From Flavobacterium sp. UBA6195 (GTDB taxonomy: Bacteria > Bacteroidota > Bacteroidia > Flavobacteriales > Flavobacteriaceae), in the NCBI RefSeq assembly GCF_002422095.1, contig NZ_DITB01000110.1:1-5000 (forward strand): a DNA stretch of 5,000 bases, written 5' to 3'. A program made the position numbers and the translations under genes. Below the pieces are notes generated by a model that worked only from the letters and a program-made list of their open reading frames with translations, did no database searches and was not told the origin of the DNA. Shown piece by piece: positions 1 to 5,000 of the stretch (position 1 is the first letter of the stretch; every line of letters begins with the position of its first letter).

Positions 1-300
1 GATATTTTTCCAACTTTATTTGGAGCTTTAAATTGGAGCTACACTTCAAACTTTTTTGGAAAAAATGTTTTGTCTAAAAATTATGAACAAAGAGCATTAA
101 TTGGAACATATCTAAAATTAGCACTAAAAAAAGAAGATAAGGTTATGATATTATCCAATAAGAAATCGGGACATTATTATAAATGGGACAAAGGATCAAA
201 TAAATTATCGCCACTTCCTGTTAATAAAAAAGTTTTGGAAGAAACGATTTCCTGGTATCAGACTGCTGATTATTTATATTTAAATGGTAAATTGAAATAA
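1..300 (+). CDS. C-terminal end of a sulfatase/LTA-synthase-like membrane protein (5' partial)
   Basis: The reading frame is open from base 1 to a TAA at 298-300, so only the last 99 residues are visible and the true start lies upstream. The visible part opens with DIFPTLFGALNWSY, followed by FFGKNVL and QRALIGTY. This pattern (an I/D-x-x-PT-x-LG-x-LN segment, then an FGK turn) is how the alkaline-phosphatase/sulfatase domain of Bacteroidota LTA-synthase-like proteins usually ends. In those proteins an N-terminal membrane domain carries a periplasmic metal-dependent phosphoglycerol- or phosphoethanolamine-transferase-like domain. The remainder (KVMILSNKKSGHYYKW and onwards) fits the small beta-rich tail after that domain. 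The catalytic threonine and metal ligands would lie upstream, so activity cannot be judged. The family call rests on remembered motif similarity. The gene is separated from the next by 88 bp and is probably a different transcription unit. Confidence 0.7.
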   Translation, partial: DIFPTLFGALNWSYTSNFFGKNVLSKNYEQRALIGTYLKLALKKEDKVMILSNKKSGHYYKWDKGSNKLSPLPVNKKVLEETISWYQTADYLYLNGKLK

Positions 301-318
301 ACTTAATTTTTACTTAAT
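301..318 (+). promoter_or_regulatory. 7-4-7 bp direct repeat, candidate regulator binding site
   Basis: Two perfect copies of ACTTAAT (301-307 and 312-318) are separated by TTTT, giving an 11-bp period. PhoB/OmpR-family regulators typically bind tandem 7-bp half-sites with about 4-bp AT-rich spacers, and a regulator of that family is encoded in the operon downstream. The repeat starts directly after the stop codon of the preceding gene and lies 70 bp upstream of the first operon start. Neighbouring 11-bp registers match weakly (about 4 of 7 upstream, 3 of 7 downstream). In DNA this AT-rich the repeat could be chance. Confidence 0.3.
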
Positions 319-336
319 GTAATCATTAGAAAACAA

Positions 337-363
337 TTATTTAAATCTATTGGAGTTTATTTG
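337..363 (+). promoter_or_regulatory. Weak Bacteroidota-type promoter candidate for the six-gene run
   Basis: The sequence TTTATTTG at 356-363 matches the Bacteroidota -7 element TAnnTTTG except for one base. A TTA at 337-339 is a poor match to the -33 TTG element, at slightly short spacing. Transcription would start near 368-370, leaving a leader of about 20 nt. No better candidate is visible in the 301-388 gap, which must contain the promoter if the operon does not depend on readthrough from the upstream gene. Confidence 0.25.
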
Positions 364-370
364 TATAGAA

Positions 371-388
371 ATTAAAAAATAAAAAAAA
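371..388 (+). promoter_or_regulatory. A-rich translation-initiation leader
   Basis: The 18 bases before the ATG at 389 are nearly all A, ending in a run of eight A's, with no GGAGG-like sequence. Bacteroidota mRNAs generally lack Shine-Dalgarno pairing and use A-rich upstream sequence to aid initiation, so this supports 389 as a true and probably well-translated start. Confidence 0.5.
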
Positions 389-823
389 ATGAAAAAATTA
401 TTTTTAAGTATCCTATTGTTGTTTTCAGCCTTTAGTTTTTCACAAGATTGGAAATATAATTTTGAAGAAGCCAAACAAATAGCTTCGGAGGAAGGTAAAA
501 ATATTATTATAGTTTTTTCTGGTTCTGATTGGTGTGCACCATGTATCAAATTAGATAAAAATATTTGGCAATCTGAAGTTTTTCAAAAAGAAGCTTCTAA
601 AGAATGGATAATTGTAAGAGCTGATTTTCCTCGAAAAAAAGCAAATACTTTATCAAAAGAGCAAACAGAGCACAACAGAATGTTAGCTGATAAATTTAAT
701 CAAGAAGGGAGTTTTCCTTTAGTTGTTATTCTTGACAAAAATGGAAAATTATTAGGAAAAATGGGATTCAAAAACGTATCCCCTGAAGAGTATATTAAAA
801 TGATTCATGCTTTTGACAAATAA
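389..823 (+). CDS. Secreted thioredoxin-like protein with a CAPC active site
   Basis: This 144-residue protein has an N-terminal signal peptide: basic MKK, a hydrophobic core, then FSFS with predicted cleavage after S18, leaving Q19 as the mature N-terminus. The thioredoxin fold follows, with a beta-strand NIIIVFSGSDW and the redox motif W48-C49-A50-P51-C52. The expected cis-proline is at P110 in SFPLVVILD, followed by DKNGKLLGK, the usual last-strand region. The two active-site cysteines are the only cysteines. Length and motifs fit the thioredoxin_7-like periplasmic group, which performs thiol-disulfide exchange. Its partner is not known, but the DUF4266 lipoprotein two genes downstream ends in CGCN and is an obvious candidate (inference). 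The start at 389 is supported by the signal peptide and A-rich leader. The stop overlaps the apbE start by 1 bp, suggesting translational coupling. Confidence 0.85.
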   Translation: MKKLFLSILLLFSAFSFSQDWKYNFEEAKQIASEEGKNIIIVFSGSDWCAPCIKLDKNIWQSEVFQKEASKEWIIVRADFPRKKANTLSKEQTEHNRMLADKFNQEGSFPLVVILDKNGKLLGKMGFKNVSPEEYIKMIHAFDK

Positions 824-1806
824 TGAGAAATAGTTTTTTCATATTACTTGTAGTTATTTCATCACAACTATACAGCCAACAACTTTTTAAGAAAAAGCAA
901 AGTTTGTTGGGAAGTCCATTCGAAATTACAGTTATCGCTAAAGATTCAATTGAAGGTAATTATTTTAACAATTTAGCTATTTCTGAAGTAAAAAGAATTG
1001 AAAATTTAATTTCAGATTGGATACCATCATCTCAAATTTCTAAAGTCAATCAAAATGCAGGAATATCACCTGTTAAAGTAGATATAGAAGTATTTGAATT
1101 AGTTGAAAGAGCCGTTAAGATTTCTAAATTAACTTCTGGAGCATTTGATATTAGTTATGCCTCAATGGATAAAATATGGAAATTTGATGGCAGTATGAAA
1201 GAAATGCCATCTGAAGAAGCAATTAAGAAATCAGTTGAAAAAGTAGGCTATCAAAATATAATTTTGGCCCCTAATGAGCAAACAATTTTTTTAAAAAATA
1301 AGGGGATGAAATTGGGACTTGGAGGAATTGGTCAAGGATATATTGCTGATAAAATTAAATATCTACTTCAAGAAAAAGGTTGCCAATCTGGATTAGTTAA
1401 TGTTTCTGGAGATATTAATACTTGGGGAAAACAATTGGACGGAAGCTCATGGACAGTAGGTATTGTTAACCCAATGAATAAAAATAAAGTATTTGCCACT
1501 TTTCCACTCGATGATAGTGCAGTTGAAACTTCAGGAAGTTATGAAAAATATGTATCTTTTAATGGGAAACGATATTCACACATTATAGATCCAAGAACGG
1601 GATATCCTGCAACAGGTATTATAAGTGTATCTGTCTTTGCTAAGCAAACAGAAATTGCTGATGCACTTGCTACAGGAATATTTGTTTTGGGAGTAGAAGT
1701 AGGTATCGATTTAGTAAATCAATTAAAAGGAATAGAATGTATTATAGTGGATGACAAAGGAGGAATTCACGTATCAAAAAATATAGACATCAAAAAATAT
1801 CAATAA
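823..1806 (+). CDS. apbE: FAD:protein FMN transferase (ApbE family), secreted
   Basis: ApbE enzymes cleave FAD and attach FMN through a phosphoester bond to Thr or Ser of extracytoplasmic target proteins, with Mg2+. The 327-residue product is close to the usual family length. It starts with a signal peptide (cleavage probably after S18 in LYS, before QQ), so it should act in the periplasm. Family motifs appear in order: GSPFEITV (30-37), SDWIPSSQISKVN (64-76), SGAFDIS (105-111), LGLGGIGQGYIAD (164-176), LVNVSGD (191-197), VETSGSY (234-240), SHIIDPRTGYP (252-262) and the metal-binding segment IADALATG (278-285). In the last, D280 and T284 match the Mg2+-site residues known from characterised ApbE proteins. 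No lipobox is present, so it is soluble rather than lipid-anchored. No known flavinylation substrate such as NqrC or RnfG is visible, so the target is probably encoded in the cassette or elsewhere. It starts within the stop of the thioredoxin gene (TAATG). Confidence 0.93.
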   Translation: MRNSFFILLVVISSQLYSQQLFKKKQSLLGSPFEITVIAKDSIEGNYFNNLAISEVKRIENLISDWIPSSQISKVNQNAGISPVKVDIEVFELVERAVKISKLTSGAFDISYASMDKIWKFDGSMKEMPSEEAIKKSVEKVGYQNIILAPNEQTIFLKNKGMKLGLGGIGQGYIADKIKYLLQEKGCQSGLVNVSGDINTWGKQLDGSSWTVGIVNPMNKNKVFATFPLDDSAVETSGSYEKYVSFNGKRYSHIIDPRTGYPATGIISVSVFAKQTEIADALATGIFVLGVEVGIDLVNQLKGIECIIVDDKGGIHVSKNIDIKKYQ

Positions 1807-1807
1807 T

Positions 1808-2017
1808 ATGAAAAAATTTATAATCGTTTTTTTAATTTTTATAGGAGTATCTTCTTGCAATTCTGTTAAAGAATATGATAAACAATATATTAATGACCCT
1901 GATATGAAATTGTCAGCAAGAGCTTCTGAGCGATATGAAACAACTTTTCAAGTATATAGAGAAGCTGCTTCTGGAGCTAATGGAGGAAAGACAGGTGGAG
2001 GTTGTGGATGTAATTAA
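1808..2017 (+). CDS. Small DUF4266 lipoprotein with GGGCGCN tail
   Basis: This 69-residue protein has a lipoprotein signal peptide with lipobox V14-S15-S16-C17, so the mature protein is only 53 residues, anchored through Cys17. The middle part (NDPDMKL, then ERYETTFQVYREAASG) and the glycine-rich tail ending G63-G64-G65-C66-G67-C68-N69 match what I know of DUF4266, whose function is unknown. The CxC tail could bind a metal, form a strained disulfide or be modified. The S55-G56-A57-N58 segment loosely resembles a flavinylation site but lacks the acceptor Thr/Ser. The gene starts 1 bp after apbE and precedes the DUF3570 gene by 11 bp, a pairing I recall from other genomes. The residues after Cys17 (NSVKEYDK) do not clearly fit a known surface-export signal, so the side of the membrane is undecided. 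The short length is normal for the family rather than a truncation. Confidence 0.85.
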   Translation: MKKFIIVFLIFIGVSSCNSVKEYDKQYINDPDMKLSARASERYETTFQVYREAASGANGGKTGGGCGCN

Positions 2018-2028
2018 TATAACTAATA

Positions 2029-3459
2029 ATGAAAAATAAAATTATTTTATTACTTGTCTTAATTAGCAATTATGCTTTTTCACAAGTAGCAGATTCAACA
2101 AAAATTACTTATAAAAAACGTGTTTTAGAAACAATTGAAGTTGATTTCCTACTAAGTTACTATAAGCAAGATGGTGTTCACTCTTCTGTATCTGGTGGTA
2201 TGGGTTCAGAAAAGTTAACCGATTTAGCATCAAATATTGTCGTTGCTATACCTTTAAATGATGATGATGTTTTAACTGTTGATATGGGATTATCAGCTTA
2301 CACATCAGCATCCTCTAGTAATATAAATCCATTTAATGCTACAGGAGCTTCTGGAGATGATGATGATGATGATGATAGAGCTAATACAGGCCCTTATGGT
2401 ACTCCTTGGCAAGCTTCATCTGGTGCATCGGCTCAAGATGTATTGGGAACTGCTGTAATAAATTATAGTCACAGTTCAGATGACAGGAATCTAATCTGGA
2501 ATGCAGATGTTTCATTTTCAAATGAATATGACTATACTTCATTTGGTTTTGGTGGTGGAATAAGTAAATTATTTAATAATAAAAACTCTGAAGTTAGCAT
2601 CAAAGGAAATGTTTATTTAGATCAATGGAGACCAATATATCCGACAGAATTACACGAATATGGTGTTTATGGTAATAATTTTCAAAACCAAGGTTATTTT
2701 CAAGGTGTTGACATAATAGACCAAAATGGATTAACTTCCAATAGTTATTTACCTTCTTCATTTGAACAGTGGAAAACAACGAATAGAAATTCATATGCTG
2801 CTTCATTTGGTTTTTCCCAAGTTGCTACAAAAAAAATGCAATTTTCAATATTTTTTGATCTTTTGCAGCAAGAAGGTATGCTATCAACACCTTATCATAG
2901 AGTTTATTTTGCTGATAAAGCTAATTATTATATTGGTCAGGCTCAATATATTCCAGTATATGAATCATCTCAAAATAAAGGGGTTTATCAGTTAGCCGAT
3001 GATATAGAACGTTTACCAGGAACTCGCTTTAAATTACCATTTGGAGGTAGATTAAATTATTATTTAAATGAAAGGTTTTCATTGAGAACATATTATAGAT
3101 ATTATTGGGACGATTGGGGAATCACATCTCATACTGCTAGTTTAGAGTTACCTATTAAATTATCAGATAAATTTACTGTATTTCCAATGTATCGATATTA
3201 TGTACAAAATCAATCTAAATATTTTGCACCTTATGAAACTCATTTATCAACTGAAAAGTTTTATACTTCTGATTATGATTTATCTAGTTTTAGTGCAAAT
3301 CAATATGGTTTTGGGATTGGGTATACCGATATTCTAACTAATGCGAAAATTTGGAAATTTGGATTAAAAAGTATAGATTTTAGATTCAATCATTATGATA
3401 GAAATGATGGTTTAAATGCTAATATTATCACTTTTGGAATTAAATTTGTGGAACAATAA
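2029..3459 (+). CDS. DUF3570 outer-membrane beta-barrel candidate
   Basis: The 476-residue product has a signal peptide (predicted cleavage after S18 in AFS, before Q19) and no lipobox. The body alternates short amphipathic strands with loops, many rich in Tyr, Phe and Trp (TYYRYYWDDWG near 351, FPMYRYYVQNQ near 384), and ends with a strand, IITFGIKFV. This is the pattern of an outer-membrane barrel. Segments such as STPYHRVYF, LPGTRFKLPFGGRLNYY and FYTSDYDLSSFSANQYGFG fit DUF3570, a family without an assigned function. A long loop between strands (about 95-138) holds TGAS (105-108), seven consecutive aspartates (110-116) and SGAS (131-134). The Ser/Thr-Gly-Ala-Ser motifs resemble ApbE target sites and the aspartates may bind cations; both are inference. 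Mature DUF3570 has no cysteine, so the thioredoxin upstream probably does not act on it. Confidence 0.82.
   Translation: MKNKIILLLVLISNYAFSQVADSTKITYKKRVLETIEVDFLLSYYKQDGVHSSVSGGMGSEKLTDLASNIVVAIPLNDDDVLTVDMGLSAYTSASSSNINPFNATGASGDDDDDDDRANTGPYGTPWQASSGASAQDVLGTAVINYSHSSDDRNLIWNADVSFSNEYDYTSFGFGGGISKLFNNKNSEVSIKGNVYLDQWRPIYPTELHEYGVYGNNFQNQGYFQGVDIIDQNGLTSNSYLPSSFEQWKTTNRNSYAASFGFSQVATKKMQFSIFFDLLQQEGMLSTPYHRVYFADKANYYIGQAQYIPVYESSQNKGVYQLADDIERLPGTRFKLPFGGRLNYYLNERFSLRTYYRYYWDDWGITSHTASLELPIKLSDKFTVFPMYRYYVQNQSKYFAPYETHLSTEKFYTSDYDLSSFSANQYGFGIGYTDILTNAKIWKFGLKSIDFRFNHYDRNDGLNANIITFGIKFVEQ
2356..2376 (+). repeat. (GAT)7 trinucleotide repeat encoding seven aspartates
   Basis: Seven perfect in-frame GAT codons encode D110-D116 of the DUF3570 protein. 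No GAC codon interrupts the run, so it is a true microsatellite that could change length by slippage. Any change of whole units keeps the frame, so this would vary the loop rather than switch the gene off. The tract sits in a long predicted loop between TGAS and SGAS motifs. Confidence 0.9.
3441..3448 (+). promoter_or_regulatory. TAnnTTTG match, possible internal promoter for the regulator gene
   Basis: TAAATTTG is a perfect match to the Bacteroidota -7 element and lies 23 bp before the response-regulator start, inside the last codons of the DUF3570 gene. No convincing -33 TTG is seen at the right distance. Several chance matches to this short motif are expected in 5 kb of such AT-rich DNA, so only its position makes it noteworthy. 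Confidence 0.22.
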
Positions 3460-3471
3460 TCTAATTTAATT

Positions 3472-4137
3472 ATGCACATTCTAATAGTGGAAGACGAAAA
3501 AGGTATTGTTGACTTCTTAAAACAAGGTTTAGAAGAAGAAGGATATACCATTTCATCTGCTTCAGATGGTGAAGAAGGATTGAGAAAAGCAATTGAATTT
3601 CCAATAGATTTAGTTTTATTAGATTGGATGTTACCCAAAATGCAAGGAATTGATGTTTGTAAAAATATTCGATTACAAAAAAGTAATTTGCCTATTATTT
3701 TCTTAACCGCCAAAGATACAGTTCAAGAAACGATTGAAGGATTAAAAGCAGGAGCGAATGATTACATTAAGAAACCGTTTTCATTTGAAGAATTATTAGA
3801 GCGTATAAAAATTCATTTTCGCACAAAAGATGAAGTTAAAATTTTAAAGCTTGGAAATATTACCTTAGACAAATCAAAATTTCAGGTTTTTGTTGATAAT
3901 AAAGAAGTATCTTTGACACAAAGAGAATTTGAGTTACTCGAATATTTAATTAAAAATAAAGGTCAGGTTTGTACAAGAACCAATATTATTGAAGACGTTT
4001 GGGACATTCATTTTGAATATGATACAGGAGTTATCGATGTGTTCATGAATGCTATTCGTAAAAAACTAAACCTATCAAAAGATCAAGAATTAATTAAAAC
4101 CATTAGGGGAGTAGGGTATATCGCAAACGAAATTTAG
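3472..4137 (+). CDS. OmpR/PhoB-family response regulator
   Basis: This 221-residue cytoplasmic protein has the standard two-domain layout. The receiver domain (about 1-115) shows the acidic pocket E7-D8-E9, the phospho-acceptor D51 in LLDWMLPKMQG, T79 in FLTAKD, and the switch region DYIKKPFSFEELLERI with K101-P102. The output domain (about 123-219) is a winged helix of the Trans_reg_C type: SLTQREFELLEYLIKNKGQV, the recognition-helix region GVIDVFMNAIRKKLN and the wing IRGVGYIAN. It should bind DNA direct repeats as a phosphorylated dimer. No sensor kinase is encoded beside it in the window, although such regulators usually have one next to them. The gene lies 12 bp after DUF3570 and 1 bp before the CDF gene, so it may regulate this operon (inference). 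The stimulus cannot be read from the sequence. Confidence 0.95.
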   Translation: MHILIVEDEKGIVDFLKQGLEEEGYTISSASDGEEGLRKAIEFPIDLVLLDWMLPKMQGIDVCKNIRLQKSNLPIIFLTAKDTVQETIEGLKAGANDYIKKPFSFEELLERIKIHFRTKDEVKILKLGNITLDKSKFQVFVDNKEVSLTQREFELLEYLIKNKGQVCTRTNIIEDVWDIHFEYDTGVIDVFMNAIRKKLNLSKDQELIKTIRGVGYIANEI

Positions 4138-4138
4138 C

Positions 4139-5000
4139 ATGCCAAACACAGAAAAAGCAATTAAAGCAACATATTTTAGTATCATTGGAAATACATTATT
4201 AGCCTTAATAAAAGGTATTACAGGATATTTTGGAAATTCTTATGCTCTGATTGCCGATGCTATTGAATCAACGGCAGATGTTTTTGCTTCTTTTTTAGTA
4301 CTTTTTGGCATAAAATATTCGAACAAACCCGCAGATGAAAATCATCCTTACGGTCACGGTAGAGCAGAACCTTTAGTTACCTTTCTAGTTGTTGGATTTT
4401 TAATTACTTCTGCCACCATTATTGCTTACGAAAGTTTTCAAAATATTCAAAATCCTCATGAACTTCCTAAACCTTTTACGCTATTTGTTTTAGGTGCTAT
4501 TATTCTCTGGAAAGAAATTTCATTTCAAATAGTAATGAAACGAAGTATTGAAACTAATAGTAGTGCTCTTAAAGCTGATGCTTGGCACCATAGAAGCGAT
4601 GCAATAACCTCAGTTGCCGCATTTATTGGGATTTCAATTGCGCTATTTTTTGGAAAAGGATATGAATCAGCTGATGATTGGGCAGCTTTATTAGCATCTG
4701 GCTTTATCTTATACAATTGTTATAAAATATTTCGTCCGGCTTTGGGTGAAATTATGGACGAACATTTATATCATGACTTGGAGGCTGAAATAAAAAGAAT
4801 CTCTCAAACAGTAAAAGGTGTTATATACATTGAAAAGTGTTTTATAAGAAAAGCTGGAATGAAATTTCATGTAGATTTACATGTTATGGTAGATGGTAAT
4901 AAATCGGTTAAAGAAGGACATGACATTGCCCATCTTTTAAAAGATACTTTACGAAAAGAACTTCTTGAATTAGGCCATGTATTAATTCATATTGAGCCTA
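4139..5000 (+). CDS. Cation diffusion facilitator (CDF) metal-ion exporter (3' partial)
   Basis: The frame opens at the ATG 1 bp after the regulator's stop and runs off the window after 287 complete codons, at HIEP, so probably only a few residues are missing. About six transmembrane segments are visible: roughly 12-32, 35-57, 80-97, 113-132, 155-171 and 180-198. They are followed by the cytoplasmic dimerisation domain (about 205-287). Family hallmarks are ALIADAIESTAD in TM2, HPYGHGRAE (69-77) after it, KADAWHHRSDA before and in TM5, and the His-containing C-terminal segments FHVDLH, EGHDIAH and LIHIEP. CDF proteins exchange divalent metals (Zn, Fe, Mn, Co and others) for protons across the inner membrane. 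The transport site should be E43 and D47 with H150 and D154. Glu at 43 differs from the His of typical zinc members and the Asp of FieF-like or manganese members, so specificity is open. Confidence 0.93.
   Translation, partial: MPNTEKAIKATYFSIIGNTLLALIKGITGYFGNSYALIADAIESTADVFASFLVLFGIKYSNKPADENHPYGHGRAEPLVTFLVVGFLITSATIIAYESFQNIQNPHELPKPFTLFVLGAIILWKEISFQIVMKRSIETNSSALKADAWHHRSDAITSVAAFIGISIALFFGKGYESADDWAALLASGFILYNCYKIFRPALGEIMDEHLYHDLEAEIKRISQTVKGVIYIEKCFIRKAGMKFHVDLHVMVDGNKSVKEGHDIAHLLKDTLRKELLELGHVLIHIEP

Larger units (their letters stand above)
389..5000 (+). other. Predicted operon of six co-directional genes
   Basis: Six genes follow one another with gaps of -1 bp (TAATG overlap), 1, 11, 12 and 1 bp. 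No hairpin followed by a T-run is visible between any of them, so co-transcription is likely. The first four products are exported and form a recognisable cassette of thioredoxin, ApbE, DUF4266 and DUF3570. The last two, a response regulator and a CDF transporter, are joined by a 1-bp gap and could also be expressed from an internal promoter (see 3441-3448). The downstream end lies outside the window, and a histidine kinase could still be found there. Confidence 0.7.

Noticed and set aside
301..388. Intrinsic terminator for the upstream gene
   Set aside because: No stable GC-containing hairpin followed by a T-run can be found. Only AT-only micro-palindromes such as ATTTAAAT are present.
337..549. 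70-codon open frame on the - strand over the 301-388 gap and the thioredoxin start
   Set aside because: It lies mostly antisense to a well-supported thioredoxin gene, has no recognisable motif, and AT-rich intergenic sequence explains its Asn/Ile/Phe-rich part.
1333..1335. Gln171 in the ApbE GGIGQGY motif, where many homologues have Lys
   Set aside because: This position is variable in the family (as I recall, E. coli ApbE has Glu here), and all the metal- and FAD-site motifs are present, so there is no reason to suspect an inactive enzyme.
1856..1885. Surface-export signal after the DUF4266 lipobox cysteine
   Set aside because: KE and D residues occur four to eight positions after Cys17, but not as the compact acidic stretch at +2 to +5 known from Flavobacteriia, so surface exposure cannot be claimed.
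2600..2995. Open frames on both strands inside the DUF3570 gene (2600-2806 -, 2762-2995 +)
   Set aside because: Both overlap a long gene with clear signal peptide and family segments. Their translations are low-complexity Ile/Leu/Lys/Phe-rich shadows.
3393..3713. 106-codon - strand open frame across the regulator start
   Set aside because: It is antisense to the highly conserved receiver domain, and its Ser/Pro-rich translation shows no domain.
3472..4137. Reading the response regulator as PhoB of a phosphate regulon
   Set aside because: The protein is only diagnostic of the wider OmpR/PhoB family, and no pst, phoU or phosphatase gene accompanies it.
4525..4716. 63-codon - strand open frame
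   Set aside because: It is antisense to transmembrane segments 4-6 of the CDF transporter, whose conserved HxxxD motif lies within the same stretch.
1..5000. CRISPR array, tRNA, IS element or integration site
   Set aside because: No regularly spaced repeats, cloverleaf-like sequence, transposase frame or terminal inverted repeats were seen. Coding genes cover nearly all the window.

Overview
The window looks like chromosomal DNA from a Bacteroidota bacterium, most likely of the class Flavobacteriia. It is strongly AT-rich, and the starts are preceded by A-rich runs rather than Shine-Dalgarno sequences. All three predicted signal peptidase I substrates would be cleaved just before a glutamine, as in the Bacteroidetes 'Q-rule'. 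The protein families present are also typical of this phylum. Every gene is on the + strand and there is almost no non-coding DNA. I see no RNA genes, mobile elements or CRISPR.

Layout. Bases 1-300 are the C-terminal end of a sulfatase/LTA-synthase-like membrane protein that begins outside the window. An 88-bp gap (301-388) is the only sizeable intergenic region. It holds a 7-4-7 bp direct repeat, a weak promoter candidate and an A-rich leader. A tightly packed run of six genes follows from 389 to beyond the window end: a secreted thioredoxin-like protein (389-823), a secreted FAD:protein FMN transferase ApbE (823-1806), a very small DUF4266 lipoprotein ending in GGGCGCN (1808-2017), a DUF3570 outer-membrane beta-barrel candidate (2029-3459), an OmpR/PhoB-type response regulator (3472-4137) and a cation diffusion facilitator (4139 to the end, lacking only its last residues). 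Gaps within the run are -1, 1, 11, 12 and 1 bp.

How the genes may work together. The first four form a cassette whose products all act outside the cytoplasm: a thiol/disulfide protein, an enzyme that attaches FMN covalently to other proteins, a cysteine-tailed lipoprotein and an outer-membrane barrel. No classical FMN acceptor (NqrB/C, RnfD/G or FMN-bind domain) is visible. However, the DUF3570 protein carries TGAS and SGAS motifs that resemble flavinylation sites, on either side of a run of seven aspartates. My inference, not established, is that the cassette is an envelope redox or metal-related system in which ApbE and the thioredoxin mature the lipoprotein and/or the barrel. The response regulator has no kinase beside it within the window and may control the operon. 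The metal-ion exporter downstream makes a metal stimulus possible but does not prove one.
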